A stretch of 31,756 nt of DNA from Avimicrobium caecorum (GTDB taxonomy: Bacteria; Bacillota; Clostridia; Oscillospirales; Ruminococcaceae): NCBI GenBank assembly GCA_904394705.1, contig CAJFNJ010000006.1, positions 1 to 31,756 of the forward strand, in the 5' to 3' direction. Below are positions 1 to 6,813 of this stretch, piece by piece. The notes beneath the pieces were generated by a model that was not told the DNA's origin, did not search any database, and saw nothing but the letters and a program-made list of their open reading frames with translations. The translations under genes and the position numbers were made by a program. Positions within the stretch are counted from its first letter, which is position 1; every line of letters begins with the position of its first letter.

Positions 1-142
1 GGAAACGGAACTCCCGCTGTGGGCACCGCCTGAGCTCGTTCCCGCGCCGTGGGGGAGAGCCGATTTAAGCACAATCCAGCTGGGAAACGAAACTCCCGCT
101 ATGGGCGCCGCTTGAGCTCGTTCCTGCGCAGAGGCGGGGAAC
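1..142. repeat. imperfect tandem repeat, about 82 bp period
   Basis: A block beginning GGAAACGGAACTCCCGCT at base 1 recurs at base 83 as GGAAACGAAACTCCCGCT. Both blocks continue through similar GGGC-CCGC-TGAGCTCGTTCC sequence for about 55 bases. The first copy may be cut by the window edge. I see no convincing gene in bases 1-180 and cannot assign a role to the repeat. Confidence 0.6.
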
Positions 143-180
143 TTCTCTGAATCTGTCTTTTCCTCTCATACACTATACAG

Positions 181-219
181 AAAAACTCCGCCGGAGCCTG
201 ACATTCCGGCGGAGTTTTT
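181..219 (-). terminator. intrinsic terminator of the leftward gene
   Basis: ACTCCGCCGGA and TCCGGCGGAGT form a perfect stem. It is flanked by an A run on the left and a T run on the right, so it can act in both directions. It lies just past the stop codon of the leftward gene ending at 224. Confidence 0.85.
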
Positions 220-223
220 GTCT

Positions 224-952
224 TTATCGGATCACACCGGCTTCCCGGGCCAGTGCCTCATCGGCGCTGGGGAACTGCCGGTAAAGCTGTTCGAGGATAC
301 GCTGCCGGGACCGGGACGGCTCTTCTCCATAGGCCGAGGTGACCCAGTCATAGCCATAGAGGTGTTCGGGGGTGCTGTACACAGTCACTGCCCAGCCATA
401 GGGCTGACCCTTGGCGTTTTTGCGCTGGCGCAGGTCCCGGGCAATGAGATAGGTCTGCATCTGCAGGGCAGTCATCACCCCTTCGAAGTTCTTTTCGCCG
501 CCCTTTTCAAACCCGGCTTTGCGGCGCACCTCAAAGGAGAACAGCTCCTCCTCCCCGGGAAAGAGATCCATGATCTTCTTGGAGCGGTAGTTTGCCAGCT
601 TGTCCTCATAGAGACTGTCGAAGTCATAGCCGTTGCGGCGGTAGTTGGCAAACACCGGGAACCACTCCCGGGAAATATAACCGGCCTTGCCGCCGAAGAA
701 TTTGCCGTAGGCCAGTTCCCCCTGGGCCGGGAGAATGCGCCGCCATTCCCAGGGGTCGTGTTCGGTGACTCCCGACCACCAGAACCGGGACGCTGTGTGT
801 TCCTCCACCGAGAAGCCGGGGATTGAATTCGCAAACAGCGGCAGGAATCCCACCTGACGGATATAGCAGGCGAGTTCCTCCGGGGTTTTCAGACAGGCCG
901 GGTCCTCCAGTTTCAGTCCCCGGATAATCCATGTGCCATTTTCCTTTGCCAT
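224..952 (-). CDS. conserved protein of unknown function (AlkZ-related-like)
   Basis: A 242-residue soluble protein without signal peptide or membrane helix. The ATG at 952 is supported by an AAAGGAGG site about 7 nt upstream. The central region carries HDPWEWR followed by AYGKFFGGKAGYIS, a pattern I recall from a clostridial family sometimes labelled AlkZ-related. That label rests on memory, and no catalytic residues of a DNA glycosylase can be confirmed here. It is transcribed alone from a TTGAAA-18-TACAAT promoter and ends at a strong terminator, so it is a single-gene unit divergent from the transporter at 1125. The reading frame is intact. Confidence is high that it is a gene and low for any function. 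Confidence 0.8.
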   Translation of the reverse strand: MAKENGTWIIRGLKLEDPACLKTPEELACYIRQVGFLPLFANSIPGFSVEEHTASRFWWSGVTEHDPWEWRRILPAQGELAYGKFFGGKAGYISREWFPVFANYRRNGYDFDSLYEDKLANYRSKKIMDLFPGEEELFSFEVRRKAGFEKGGEKNFEGVMTALQMQTYLIARDLRQRKNAKGQPYGWAVTVYSTPEHLYGYDWVTSAYGEEPSRSRQRILEQLYRQFPSADEALAREAGVIR

Positions 953-998
953 ACAGCCTTCCTCCTTTCGGGGCAGGGAACTATCCCCATCTGATTCT

Positions 999-1028
999 AT
1001 TGTACGGCATCCGCACCGGATTTTTCAA
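999..1028 (-). promoter_or_regulatory. sigma-A-type promoter for the gene ending at 224
   Basis: On the minus strand TTGAAA (1028-1023) and TACAAT (1004-999) are separated by 18 bases, about 47 bases before the start codon. Confidence 0.65.
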
Positions 1029-1081
1029 TGCGGAAATTCCCGTTGTCTGCGGGATTTGTTCTCGCCTTTTTACCAGTGCTG

Positions 1082-1090
1082 TGCTACAAT
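1082..1090 (+). promoter_or_regulatory. extended -10 promoter of the exporter gene
   Basis: TGCTACAAT matches an extended -10 (TG-N-TATAAT-like) 35 bases before the ATG at 1125. No good -35 lies at the expected distance. Confidence 0.5.
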
Positions 1091-1124
1091 GGGAACAGTA
1101 TTCTGTCTGCCGGAGGAATCCTGT

Positions 1125-2036
1125 ATGAAAAAAGCACTCTTTGCCGGAATTCTGGCCTCCTTCTTCTTTGCCTTCACCTTTATTCTCAACCGCAGCATGC
1201 ACCTGGGCGGCGGCAGCTGGGTATGGAGCGCCTGTCTGCGCTATTACTTCACCCTGCCCATTCTCTGGGCGGTGCTGCTCTTCCAGGGCAAGGGCGGCCT
1301 GGGACGTATCTTCCGGGAGATCCGCCGGCAGCCGCTCACCTGGCTCTGGTGGAGCACTGTGGGCTTCGGGCTCTTCTATGCGCCCCTTTCGCTGGGCTCC
1401 CAGTATGGCGAGGCCTGGCTCACCGCCGCCACCTGGCAGGTGACCATTGTAGCGGGTGTGCTGCTCACTCCGCTGTTCGGGCACCGGATTCCCATGCGGC
1501 AGCTGGGCTGGTCGATGGTGATCCTGGTGGGCATCTTTGTGCTCCAGGCCAGCACTGCCGCCGAACTCCGCTTTGAGGAACTGGCTCAGGCCCTGCTGCC
1601 CATTCTGCTGGCGGCGGTGTGCTATCCGCTGGGCAACCGCAAACTCATGCAGTACTGTCCACCGGAGATCTCCACCCTGGAGCGGGTATTCGGCATGACC
1701 CTCTGTTCCATACCCTTCTGGCTGGTGCTGGGCGCCTGGGGTGTGGGCGCTGTGGGCCTGCCCTCCGCCGGACAGGTGATCCAGTCGGTGGGTGTGGCAC
1801 TCTTCTCGGGTGTGGCTGCCACTCTGCTCTTCTTCTGGGCCACCGATCAGGTGCGCAGAAATCCCCGGCAGCTGGCCCTCATCGAAGCCACCCAGTCCGG
1901 CGAAGTGGTCTTTTCCCTGCTGGGCGGTGTCCTGCTGCTGGGTGACCCGCTCCCCGGCGCTCTGGGACTGGTGGGGCTCTGTCTCATCGTAGGCGGCATG
2001 GTGGGCGGAAGCCTCTCCGCCGGAAAACAGGCATAA
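1125..2036 (+). CDS. DMT-superfamily exporter (EmrE-like multidrug resistance efflux transporter family)
   Basis: A 303-residue integral membrane protein with about ten hydrophobic helices, the size expected of a two-repeat drug/metabolite transporter. It opens with MKKALFAGILASFFFAFTF, helix one with the N-in pattern, and ends in a glycine-rich helix (LGLVGLCLIVGGMVGGSL). The motif NRKLMQYC in the middle and the LALIEATQSGEVVFSLLGG helix resemble the family annotated as multidrug resistance efflux transporter in Firmicutes. The substrate cannot be read from sequence. The frame is open further upstream, but GGAGG at 1112-1116 places the start at this ATG. It is a single-gene unit with its own promoter and terminator. 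Confidence 0.85.
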   Translation: MKKALFAGILASFFFAFTFILNRSMHLGGGSWVWSACLRYYFTLPILWAVLLFQGKGGLGRIFREIRRQPLTWLWWSTVGFGLFYAPLSLGSQYGEAWLTAATWQVTIVAGVLLTPLFGHRIPMRQLGWSMVILVGIFVLQASTAAELRFEELAQALLPILLAAVCYPLGNRKLMQYCPPEISTLERVFGMTLCSIPFWLVLGAWGVGAVGLPSAGQVIQSVGVALFSGVAATLLFFWATDQVRRNPRQLALIEATQSGEVVFSLLGGVLLLGDPLPGALGLVGLCLIVGGMVGGSLSAGKQA

Positions 2037-2066
2037 AAAAAGAGAGCCCTTCTGAGGCTCTCTTTT
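2035..2066. terminator. bidirectional terminator between convergent genes
   Basis: AGAGAGCC and GGCTCTCT form the stem, with an A run before and TTTT after. It sits between the stops of the exporter (2036) and the phosphatase (2080) and can serve both. Confidence 0.85.
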
Positions 2067-2079
2067 CTTGTATAAAGAC

Positions 2080-2787
2080 TTACCGCTGGGGATTCCAGAC
2101 CTGATCCAGGTCTTCGTCCGAAAAGCCCAGGCTTTTCAGATAGCCCCGGGCAGAGCCGAACTCCTCCCGCACAAAGGCAGTGAAGCGGTCCATGCTCTCC
2201 ATGGGCGCCCGGAACAGAGCCGGGTCGGCGTTGGGATTGTGCTGCAGGAACAGCTTGACCTTGGGGCGCAGATAGATGTCGGTGAGGGCATAGTCAGCGA
2301 CAATGTCGGCGTCTTCGCACCCGGCCAGACCCAGCAGCAGCGCCGCTGTGACACCGGTGCGGTCCTTGCCGGCAGTGCAGTGGAACAGAATGCCGCCCCG
2401 CTGATTCTCGGAGAGAATGATCTCAAACAGATCCCGGTAATGGTCCCGGTCCCGGACGATCATTTCGGAGTAATTTTCCCCAAGGCTTCGCATGAAGCCG
2501 GTGAAGCTGTCCAGGGATTCGCCCAGCAGGGAACAGGGGACAACCCGGACATCCCGCCAGTTCTCAAAGGAGCCCGGCTGGCGTTCCCGTTCGCCGGGGG
2601 TCCGCAGGTCAATGACTGTCCGCACACCGGCCTGATAGAGGGTCTCCAGGTCCGCCTTGGTGAGGCCGACCATATTGTCTGCCCGGATAAACCGTCCATA
2701 GGGAGTGCAGCCATCGGGAGTGGGGTATCCGCCCAGGTCCCGTACATTGATGGCCTGTTCGAGATTGATGCGGCGAAGTCCGTTCAT
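2080..2787 (-). CDS. tyrosine-protein phosphatase, LipA/Y_phosphatase3 type
   Basis: A 235-residue cytosolic protein. The CX5R phosphatase loop HCTAGKDRTG lies at residues 136-145, with Cys137 as nucleophile and Arg143 binding phosphate. The family's N-terminal NVRDLGGY lies at residues 14-21. These place it in the bacterial Tyr/phosphoinositide phosphatase family related to Listeria LipA. It presumably removes phosphate from tyrosine or a lipid/small substrate, and the real target is unknown. AAAGGAG precedes the ATG at 2787. No kinase or partner gene is adjacent. The promoter is the extended -10 at 2823-2831. Confidence 0.88.
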   Translation of the reverse strand: MNGLRRINLEQAINVRDLGGYPTPDGCTPYGRFIRADNMVGLTKADLETLYQAGVRTVIDLRTPGERERQPGSFENWRDVRVVPCSLLGESLDSFTGFMRSLGENYSEMIVRDRDHYRDLFEIILSENQRGGILFHCTAGKDRTGVTAALLLGLAGCEDADIVADYALTDIYLRPKVKLFLQHNPNADPALFRAPMESMDRFTAFVREEFGSARGYLKSLGFSDEDLDQVWNPQR

Positions 2788-2822
2788 GGGAAAAATCTCC
2801 TTTGCAAACTTGATATAGAATC

Positions 2823-2831
2823 AGTATAACA
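2823..2831 (-). promoter_or_regulatory. extended -10 promoter of the phosphatase gene
   Basis: The minus strand reads TGTTATACT, an extended -10, about 36 bases upstream of the start codon. No clear -35 is present. Confidence 0.5.
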
Positions 2832-2905
2832 CAAAGCAGGCAAGGGATTCCCCACAAAAAGCGGTGGAAAATTTGCATGACTTGCACAATTCACCGGAAG
2901 ATGCG

Positions 2906-2935
2906 TTGCAGGAGGGGCAGGCTTTCGGGTATAAT
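2906..2935 (+). promoter_or_regulatory. sigma-A-type promoter of the NusG-II gene
   Basis: TTGCAG (2906-2911) and a perfect TATAAT (2930-2935) are 18 bases apart, 71 bases before the TTG start at 3007. Confidence 0.7.
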
Positions 2936-3006
2936 TGAGAAAAATATCACAAAAGCCGGCAGACACAGGAGCCGGCAGAGTATGAACAAAGGCGGAGGAA
3001 CCCAAT

Positions 3007-3405
3007 TTGAGTGAACAGCGCGAATTTATGAAAAGAACCGATCTGCTGGTGATTCTGGTACTGGCAGGCATATTCCTGGGCGGATGGCTCTGGATGCGTT
3101 CCCGCGGCTCGGATACCGATGCGGAAAACTATGCAGTCATGTCCGTGGGCGATCAGATTGTGGAGGTCTGGCCGCTGGCAGAACATCACAATGATCTCAC
3201 CATTGATCTGTCGTCCTATGGATTCCCGGGCAAGGCGGAATTCCATGACGGAGCAGTACGGGTCGTCGATGTGGACTGTCCGGACAAGGTATGTGAATCC
3301 ATGGGGTATGTCAAGAATGAGATGGAAGCAGTAGTCTGTCTGCCCAACCGGATGTCCATTATTATCTATACACCGGAGGAATATCACAATCTGGTGGGTG
3401 ACTAA
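3007..3405 (+). CDS. NusG domain II-containing membrane-anchored protein
   Basis: A 132-residue protein with one N-terminal membrane helix (about residues 13-29) and a small outward domain. The domain carries CPDKVC (Cys91, Cys96) and VCLPN (Cys111), the hallmark of the NusG_II family common in Clostridia. Its biochemical role is not established. The likely start is TTG at 3007, because GGAGG at 2994-2998 sits 8 nt before it. The in-frame ATG at 3028 has no ribosome site. The lipoprotein gene follows after 69 nt with only a weak promoter between, so the two may be co-transcribed. Confidence 0.85.
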   Translation: MSEQREFMKRTDLLVILVLAGIFLGGWLWMRSRGSDTDAENYAVMSVGDQIVEVWPLAEHHNDLTIDLSSYGFPGKAEFHDGAVRVVDVDCPDKVCESMGYVKNEMEAVVCLPNRMSIIIYTPEEYHNLVGD

Positions 3406-3474
3406 AAAATTTACAGACCGGACGGCTCCCATTCAAATCCTTGGGATACAATAGAGAAAACGGAGGTGTTTTTG

Positions 3475-4125
3475 ATGAAAAAGACGCGTTGGCTTTCGCT
3501 GTTTACAGCGGGGGTACTGGCACTGGGCCTGATCCTGAGCGGCTGTTCTTCGTCGGAGGGACAGAGTTCCCAGGAGAGTTCGCCCTCCCAGACAGAGGAG
3601 AGCTCCCAGGTGACTGAAACCAAGGTACCCACCCTTTATATCGGAACCTATGATGCGGAGGGGAACGGCAGTTTCCAGGAGTTCCCGTTTGTGAGCTCCG
3701 GCGAAGTGACCCCGGAAAACCTGATCGCAGCCATGGGAGAGCTCACCGGCTGGGATCTCACCCTGAGTGAGGACGATCCGGTGACCACCGGCAAGGGCGG
3801 CATGACCGTATCCTTTGCGCCGGAGAGTGCCGTCTTCACCGGCCCGCCGGAGGAACAGAAGGACGAGTTCCACATGTATTCGTCCGATCAGCTCTGCTAT
3901 ACCATCTTTGACAGCATCCAGAAGACCCTCCGGGAGAACTTCTCGCCGGAGAATCCCGAGGCGCTGGACATCTACTACTGCACCGACGGCAGCACTGAGA
4001 TCGAGCTGGACAACCTGGGGGTAGTAGTGCCCATTGATGAGCCGTACAGCCATGCGCTGTTTGAGCAGCTGCTCATGTCGGCAGTGATTGCCGAGCCGGA
4101 CGAAACCGCTTCCGAAGCGGCATAA
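3475..4125 (+). CDS. lipoprotein, possible GerMN-like domain
   Basis: A 216-residue lipoprotein. The signal peptide ends in the lipobox LSGC with Cys24, followed by a Ser/Gln/Glu-rich linker to about residue 50. The folded part begins VPTLYIGTYD and includes TPENLIAAMGELTGW and a later LDIYYCTDGS strand. Their order resembles GerMN (sporulation/germination) domains, but the match is weak and is inference. GGAGG at 3462-3466 sets the ATG at 3475. A GTG nine bases upstream overlaps that ribosome site and is unlikely. The gene ends before a strong terminator. Confidence 0.8.
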   Translation: MKKTRWLSLFTAGVLALGLILSGCSSSEGQSSQESSPSQTEESSQVTETKVPTLYIGTYDAEGNGSFQEFPFVSSGEVTPENLIAAMGELTGWDLTLSEDDPVTTGKGGMTVSFAPESAVFTGPPEEQKDEFHMYSSDQLCYTIFDSIQKTLRENFSPENPEALDIYYCTDGSTEIELDNLGVVVPIDEPYSHALFEQLLMSAVIAEPDETASEAA

Positions 4126-4140
4126 CCGAATCCTGATCCG

Positions 4141-4173
4141 AACGCAGGGGGGATTTTCCCCTCTGCGTTTTTT
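4141..4173 (+). terminator. intrinsic terminator after the lipoprotein gene
   Basis: AACGCAG-GGG pairs with CCC-CTCTGCGTT, followed by a run of T, 15 bases after the stop codon. Confidence 0.85.
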
Positions 4174-4182
4174 CATGCGCGG

Positions 4183-4222
4183 AAAAACCGCGCCGGAGGG
4201 GTAAGGCCCGGCGCGGTTTTTT
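4183..4222 (-). terminator. second hairpin terminator, oriented to end a leftward transcript
   Basis: AACCGCGCCGG and CCGGCGCGGTT form an 11-bp stem with an A run on the left and a T run on the right. The forward terminator at 4141-4173 already serves the lipoprotein gene. No protein gene on the minus strand needs this one, but the promoter at 4292-4319 points straight at it. Confidence 0.7.
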
Positions 4223-4285
4223 AGCTTCAGGGGTTCTTGGGAGGACTGCCGCCGGCGGGTAAACCGGGCGGCTGTTTTCATGTCT
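4183..4285 (-). ncRNA. candidate small RNA, about 100 nt
   Basis: A TTGACA-16-TATAAT promoter lies on the minus strand, and its expected start is near 4285. Transcription would run left and meet a GC-rich terminator hairpin ending at 4183. Between them a GCCGCC/GGCGGC hairpin can form. The only ATG (4281) lies within about 5 bases of the expected transcript start and lacks a ribosome site, so a protein product is unlikely. I could not match it to SRP, 6S or tmRNA signatures. The promoter and terminator are seen directly, while the RNA is inferred. Confidence 0.45.
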
Positions 4286-4291
4286 GCCTTA

Positions 4292-4319
4292 ATTATACCA
4301 TTTCAGTACACAATGTCAA
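4292..4319 (-). promoter_or_regulatory. consensus sigma-A promoter reading leftward
   Basis: TTGACA (4319-4314) and TATAAT (4297-4292) are both perfect, with a 16-base spacer. No gene starts downstream in a convincing way. Confidence 0.7.
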
Positions 4320-4394
4320 TCCCCGGACGGGAGATTTTCGCATCCGGTGAGCAGGCCGGGCACAAAATCTACTAATTTTGTATAAAATGCACGC

Positions 4395-4434
4395 AAAAAA
4401 CTCCCCCCGGACTGCCGGAGCAGCCGGAGGGAGT
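4395..4434 (-). terminator. terminator of the ABC transporter operon
   Basis: On the minus strand CTCCCTCCGG pairs with CCGGGGGGAG (one wobble), followed by TTTTTT. It lies 18 bases past the permease stop. Confidence 0.8.
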
Positions 4435-4452
4435 GGAATTGGGGGGGCAAAG

Positions 4453-5127
4453 TCAGGCTTCCACAATGGGGTGGCGTTCATGATCCACACCGCCCCGGCG
4501 GTAGAAGCGTTCGGTGAGCCGCAGGGAGAAGGGCATCAGCGCCCAGAGCACCACAGCGGTGATTGTCAGGGCATAGCCGGCTCCATCGGGCACGCCGCCC
4601 AGAGCAGCCAGGCCCACCACTGCCGCACTGCCGCCCAGAGCGGCCGATATTCCCATGAGCACCAGCAGGGTGAAGCGTGCCTTGGTGGCGCCGAACCGGT
4701 AGAGCAGCGGCATGCCGACTCCGGTGATGACTGCGGTGTAAGTCATGGTGACACCCAGCACATAGAAGGGGTTGATGGCCTCCTCAGGGTTGAGGAGGGT
4801 CTGAAACAGCACAGCAGCCAGAACCACGACCGCACTGGCGGAACCCATCAGAAAGGCGAACAGGTACTTGGCCCAGAGCACGTCCCGGAGGGGGACCGGC
4901 AGCAGGAAGTCCTCGGTGCCGGCGTTCACTGCCTCACCGGTCTGTTTGGCGGAATAGATGGCGCTGTAAGCCATGATAATAGGCAGGAAAACGACCACAA
5001 AGCCAGCTGCCATACCCAGCAGAAGATACATGCCCAGGTAGAGAACCCAGATCCAGAGCCAGGTCCGTCCGAAACTCTTGTACTGCAGCCATTCCCGGCG
5101 CAGGAGATTGTATGTCATAGGTTTCAC
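4453..5127 (-). CDS. ABC-2-type transporter permease
   Basis: A 224-residue membrane protein with about six helices, matching the small ABC2_membrane_5-type permeases that pair with YtrB-like ATPases. Its N-terminal cytoplasmic stretch (LLRREWLQYKSFGRTW) precedes helix one. The motif VPLRDVLWAKYL after helix two is the usual coupling region of this group. Its ATG overlaps the stop of the ATPase gene (ATGA), which shows translational coupling. With the ATPase it should form an exporter. The substrate is unknown, although relatives respond to cell-wall-active peptides. Confidence 0.85.
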   Translation of the reverse strand: MKPMTYNLLRREWLQYKSFGRTWLWIWVLYLGMYLLLGMAAGFVVVFLPIIMAYSAIYSAKQTGEAVNAGTEDFLLPVPLRDVLWAKYLFAFLMGSASAVVVLAAVLFQTLLNPEEAINPFYVLGVTMTYTAVITGVGMPLLYRFGATKARFTLLVLMGISAALGGSAAVVGLAALGGVPDGAGYALTITAVVLWALMPFSLRLTERFYRRGGVDHERHPIVEA

Positions 5128-5975
5128 TGCACATTCCCTCCCCGATAGATAATGAGTTCTTCAATGGTGGGACGGCGGTAGCGGGCCTCCTGTCCCAGCA
5201 GGGCTTCGGCTTCCTGCGGGCGGTCGGTGAGAGCGGTAAAGCCCAGTGCCGACTGTTCCCAGCCCAGGAAGAGTCCCCGGGTTTCGGGGGTGAGCAGTTC
5301 TCCCGGCCCCTGGACCATCCGGAACCGGTCGAGTACCTCGTCCTTTTCCCCCTGGAACGCCAGAGTGCCGTGATCCAGCCCCACCAGATAGTCACAGATG
5401 TCCTCCAGGTCACCGGTGATATGGGTGGAGTAGAGAATGGTGTTTCCTTCGTCCTCCATGTACCGGCGCAGATAACCCAGCAGCCGGTGACGCACCGACG
5501 GGTCCAGATTGGCAGTGGGTTCGTCCAGGATCAGCAGCCGGGGACGGCAGCAGAATGCCATGAGGAAGGAAAGGATCTTCTGCTGTCCCTTGGAAAGCTC
5601 CTTGATCTTCCGGTCCGGCAGTTCAAATTCCGCCCGCATCTTCTGATAGAGCTCCTCGTCCCACCGGGGATAGAAGGGGCGTACCATCTCATGCACCATC
5701 CCGGTGGTGAGGGTGGGGATATAGTAGGGGGTCTCGCTCACAAAGCCCACCTGTTCCCGGATCGCCGGGTCAGCAGTGATGTCCCCGCCCAGCACCTGGA
5801 CTGTCCCCGCTGTCTTGGGGATCACCCCCAGCACCGACCGGATCAGGGTGGTTTTGCCTGAGCCGTTTTTGCCCACCAGCCCGGTGACATACCCCTGCCG
5901 CAGATCCAGCCGGGGCAGGCTCACTTCAAAGCTGCCATAATTCTTTTTGAGATTCTGGATCATAATCGCATTCAT
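5124..5975 (-). CDS. ABC transporter ATP-binding protein
   Basis: A 283-residue ATPase that powers the permease encoded next. It has a Walker A (GLVGKNGSGKTT, residues 32-43), an ABC signature (LSKGQ, 127-131), a Walker B (LLILDEP, 147-153) and a switch histidine (STHITGDLEDI, His185). The frame runs open further upstream, but the start at 5975 is fixed by a GGAGAGGAG site and by lying 4 nt after the GntR stop. The order regulator-ATPase-permease matches YtrA-type loci. Confidence 0.92.
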   Translation of the reverse strand: MNAIMIQNLKKNYGSFEVSLPRLDLRQGYVTGLVGKNGSGKTTLIRSVLGVIPKTAGTVQVLGGDITADPAIREQVGFVSETPYYIPTLTTGMVHEMVRPFYPRWDEELYQKMRAEFELPDRKIKELSKGQQKILSFLMAFCCRPRLLILDEPTANLDPSVRHRLLGYLRRYMEDEGNTILYSTHITGDLEDICDYLVGLDHGTLAFQGEKDEVLDRFRMVQGPGELLTPETRGLFLGWEQSALGFTALTDRPQEAEALLGQEARYRRPTIEELIIYRGGNVQ

Positions 5976-5979
5976 AGAC

Positions 5980-6366
5980 TCACTTCTCCTCTCCGGCCTG
6001 GTCATACAGTCGGCTGATCTGTTCGATAATTTCCTCCCGGGATACTCCCGCGGCCTTTGCTGCCGATACAGCCCGCTCCAGCCAGCCCCGCATCTCCTGC
6101 CGATGCAGTTCGAGCAGGTGTTCCCGGTTCTCAATGCTTACAATACTGCCCCGTCCGGGCAGGGTTTTGATATAGCCGTCCCGTTCCAGTTCCTCATAGG
6201 CCCGGCGGGTGGTGATGATGCTCACCGAAAGATCCGCCGCCAGGGTGCGTACTCCCGGCAGCAGCTCCCCCTGGGGCAGGGTGCCGCTGAGAATCTGCCG
6301 CTGAATCTGCTGGACGATCTGTTCATACAGGGGCGTGGCAGATGTGGGATCAATCAGGATTGTCAT
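5980..6366 (-). CDS. GntR-family regulator, YtrA subfamily
   Basis: A 128-residue regulator with an N-terminal winged helix (about residues 10-75, including TPLYEQIVQQIQRQI, LPGVRTLAADL and TTRRAYEELERDGYI). Its short C-terminal helical part is typical of YtrA-type GntR proteins, which lack a large ligand domain. It is the first gene of the operon and probably represses it by binding the ATACACAGT repeats that overlap its promoter. GAGGTGAGG precedes the ATG at 6366. The inducer cannot be told from sequence. Confidence 0.9.
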   Translation of the reverse strand: MTILIDPTSATPLYEQIVQQIQRQILSGTLPQGELLPGVRTLAADLSVSIITTRRAYEELERDGYIKTLPGRGSIVSIENREHLLELHRQEMRGWLERAVSAAKAAGVSREEIIEQISRLYDQAGEEK

Positions 6367-6377
6367 GTCCTCACCTC

Positions 6378-6428
6378 ACTGTGTATTTTTGATATACACA
6401 GTATATACTGGATATACACAGTTGTCAA
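6378..6428 (-). promoter_or_regulatory. promoter with overlapping GntR operator sites
   Basis: Minus strand: TTGACA (6428-6423), 17 bases, TATACT (6405-6400). ATACACAGT occurs at 6394-6402 and 6414-6422, and its inverse ACTGTGTAT at 6378-6386. AGTATATACT (6400-6409) is a perfect palindrome over the -10. The sites fill the spacer, the -10 and the start region, as expected for a repressor operator. Confidence 0.8.
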
Positions 6429-6485
6429 CCCCTGATCTGAAAAAAGTGGTCTGCCGTCTTTTTGAAAGTTTTTTTGAAAAAGCTC

Positions 6486-6514
6486 TTGCAAATCTTCCGT
6501 AAGTGTGATATATT
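6486..6514 (+). promoter_or_regulatory. promoter of the riboswitch leader
   Basis: TTGCAA (6486-6491), a 17-base spacer and TATATT (6509-6514). The predicted start near 6521 is 40 bases before the aptamer. A GGCGT/ACGCC hairpin lies between. Confidence 0.65.
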
Positions 6515-6560
6515 TAATTCTGCACATAACTGCCGGCGTGTACCTGTACGCCGAAGATTT

Positions 6561-6627
6561 CCCATATAATTTTGCTGATCTGGAGCAGAAGTTTCTATGT
6601 GGCGGCCTTAACCGCCTACGCTATGGG
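6561..6627 (+). ncRNA. purine riboswitch-like aptamer, guanine-type, variant
   Basis: The parts of a purine aptamer occur in order. P1 is CCCAT/ATGGG (6561-6565 with 6623-6627). Next come J1/2 TATAAT, P2 TTTGCT/AGCAGA closed by loop ATCTGG, J2/3 GTTTCTAT, P3 GGCGG/CCGCC with loop CCTTAA, and J3/1 ending GCTA. The loop-loop GG and CC are kept. The specificity base before TA is C, which in this family reads guanine-type ligands. Departures from the usual pattern are U instead of C late in J2/3, G instead of A before the specificity C, and a flipped P3 closing pair. No coding sequence follows before the terminators. Confidence 0.75.
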
Positions 6628-6655
6628 TGTCTTTTGTTTTTGACCTGTTTTTCAG

Positions 6656-6706
6656 GGAAAGAGCGAGGGCCATCCGTATCCTGTTTGGAGGCCTCCGCTC
6701 TTTTCC
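6656..6706 (+). promoter_or_regulatory. probable expression-platform hairpin of the riboswitch
   Basis: GGAAAGAGCG pairs with CGCTCTTTTCC, extended by GG-CC pairs inside. It lies 28 bases after P1. The T run falls inside the stem, so it may be a weak terminator or an antiterminator partner. Confidence 0.5.
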
Positions 6707-6724
6707 ATTTTATCGGGCTGTTCT

Positions 6725-6754
6725 GCCGCTTCCGGTTCGGGAGGCGGCTTTTTT
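6725..6754 (+). terminator. intrinsic terminator after the riboswitch leader
   Basis: GCCGC-TTCC pairs with GGGA-GGCGGC (one bulge), followed by TTTTTT. With the leader promoter it closes a transcript of roughly 235 nt that contains no gene. Confidence 0.8.
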
Positions 6755-6784
6755 CATGTTCTGCTGCTTTTGCGATTCTCTGTG

Positions 6785-6813
6785 TTGAAGCGCCGGCGCA
6801 ATACTGGTATACT
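6785..6813 (+). promoter_or_regulatory. promoter of the SIMPL gene pair
   Basis: TTGAAG (6785-6790), 17 bases, TATACT (6808-6813), also with TG before the -10. It leaves an unusually long leader of about 160 nt before the ATG at 6981, which includes a GCCGGGA/TCCCGGC hairpin. Confidence 0.7.

Noticed and set aside
3433..4281. 282-residue leftward open frame opposite the lipoprotein gene
   Set aside because: It is antisense to a well-supported lipoprotein, crosses two terminators, has no ribosome site and gives a low-complexity Arg/Gly/Leu composition.
4291..4304. AATTATACCATTT as a third copy of the 120-bp element
   Set aside because: Only 12-13 bases match; the sequence around it does not follow the element and is explained as a -10 region.
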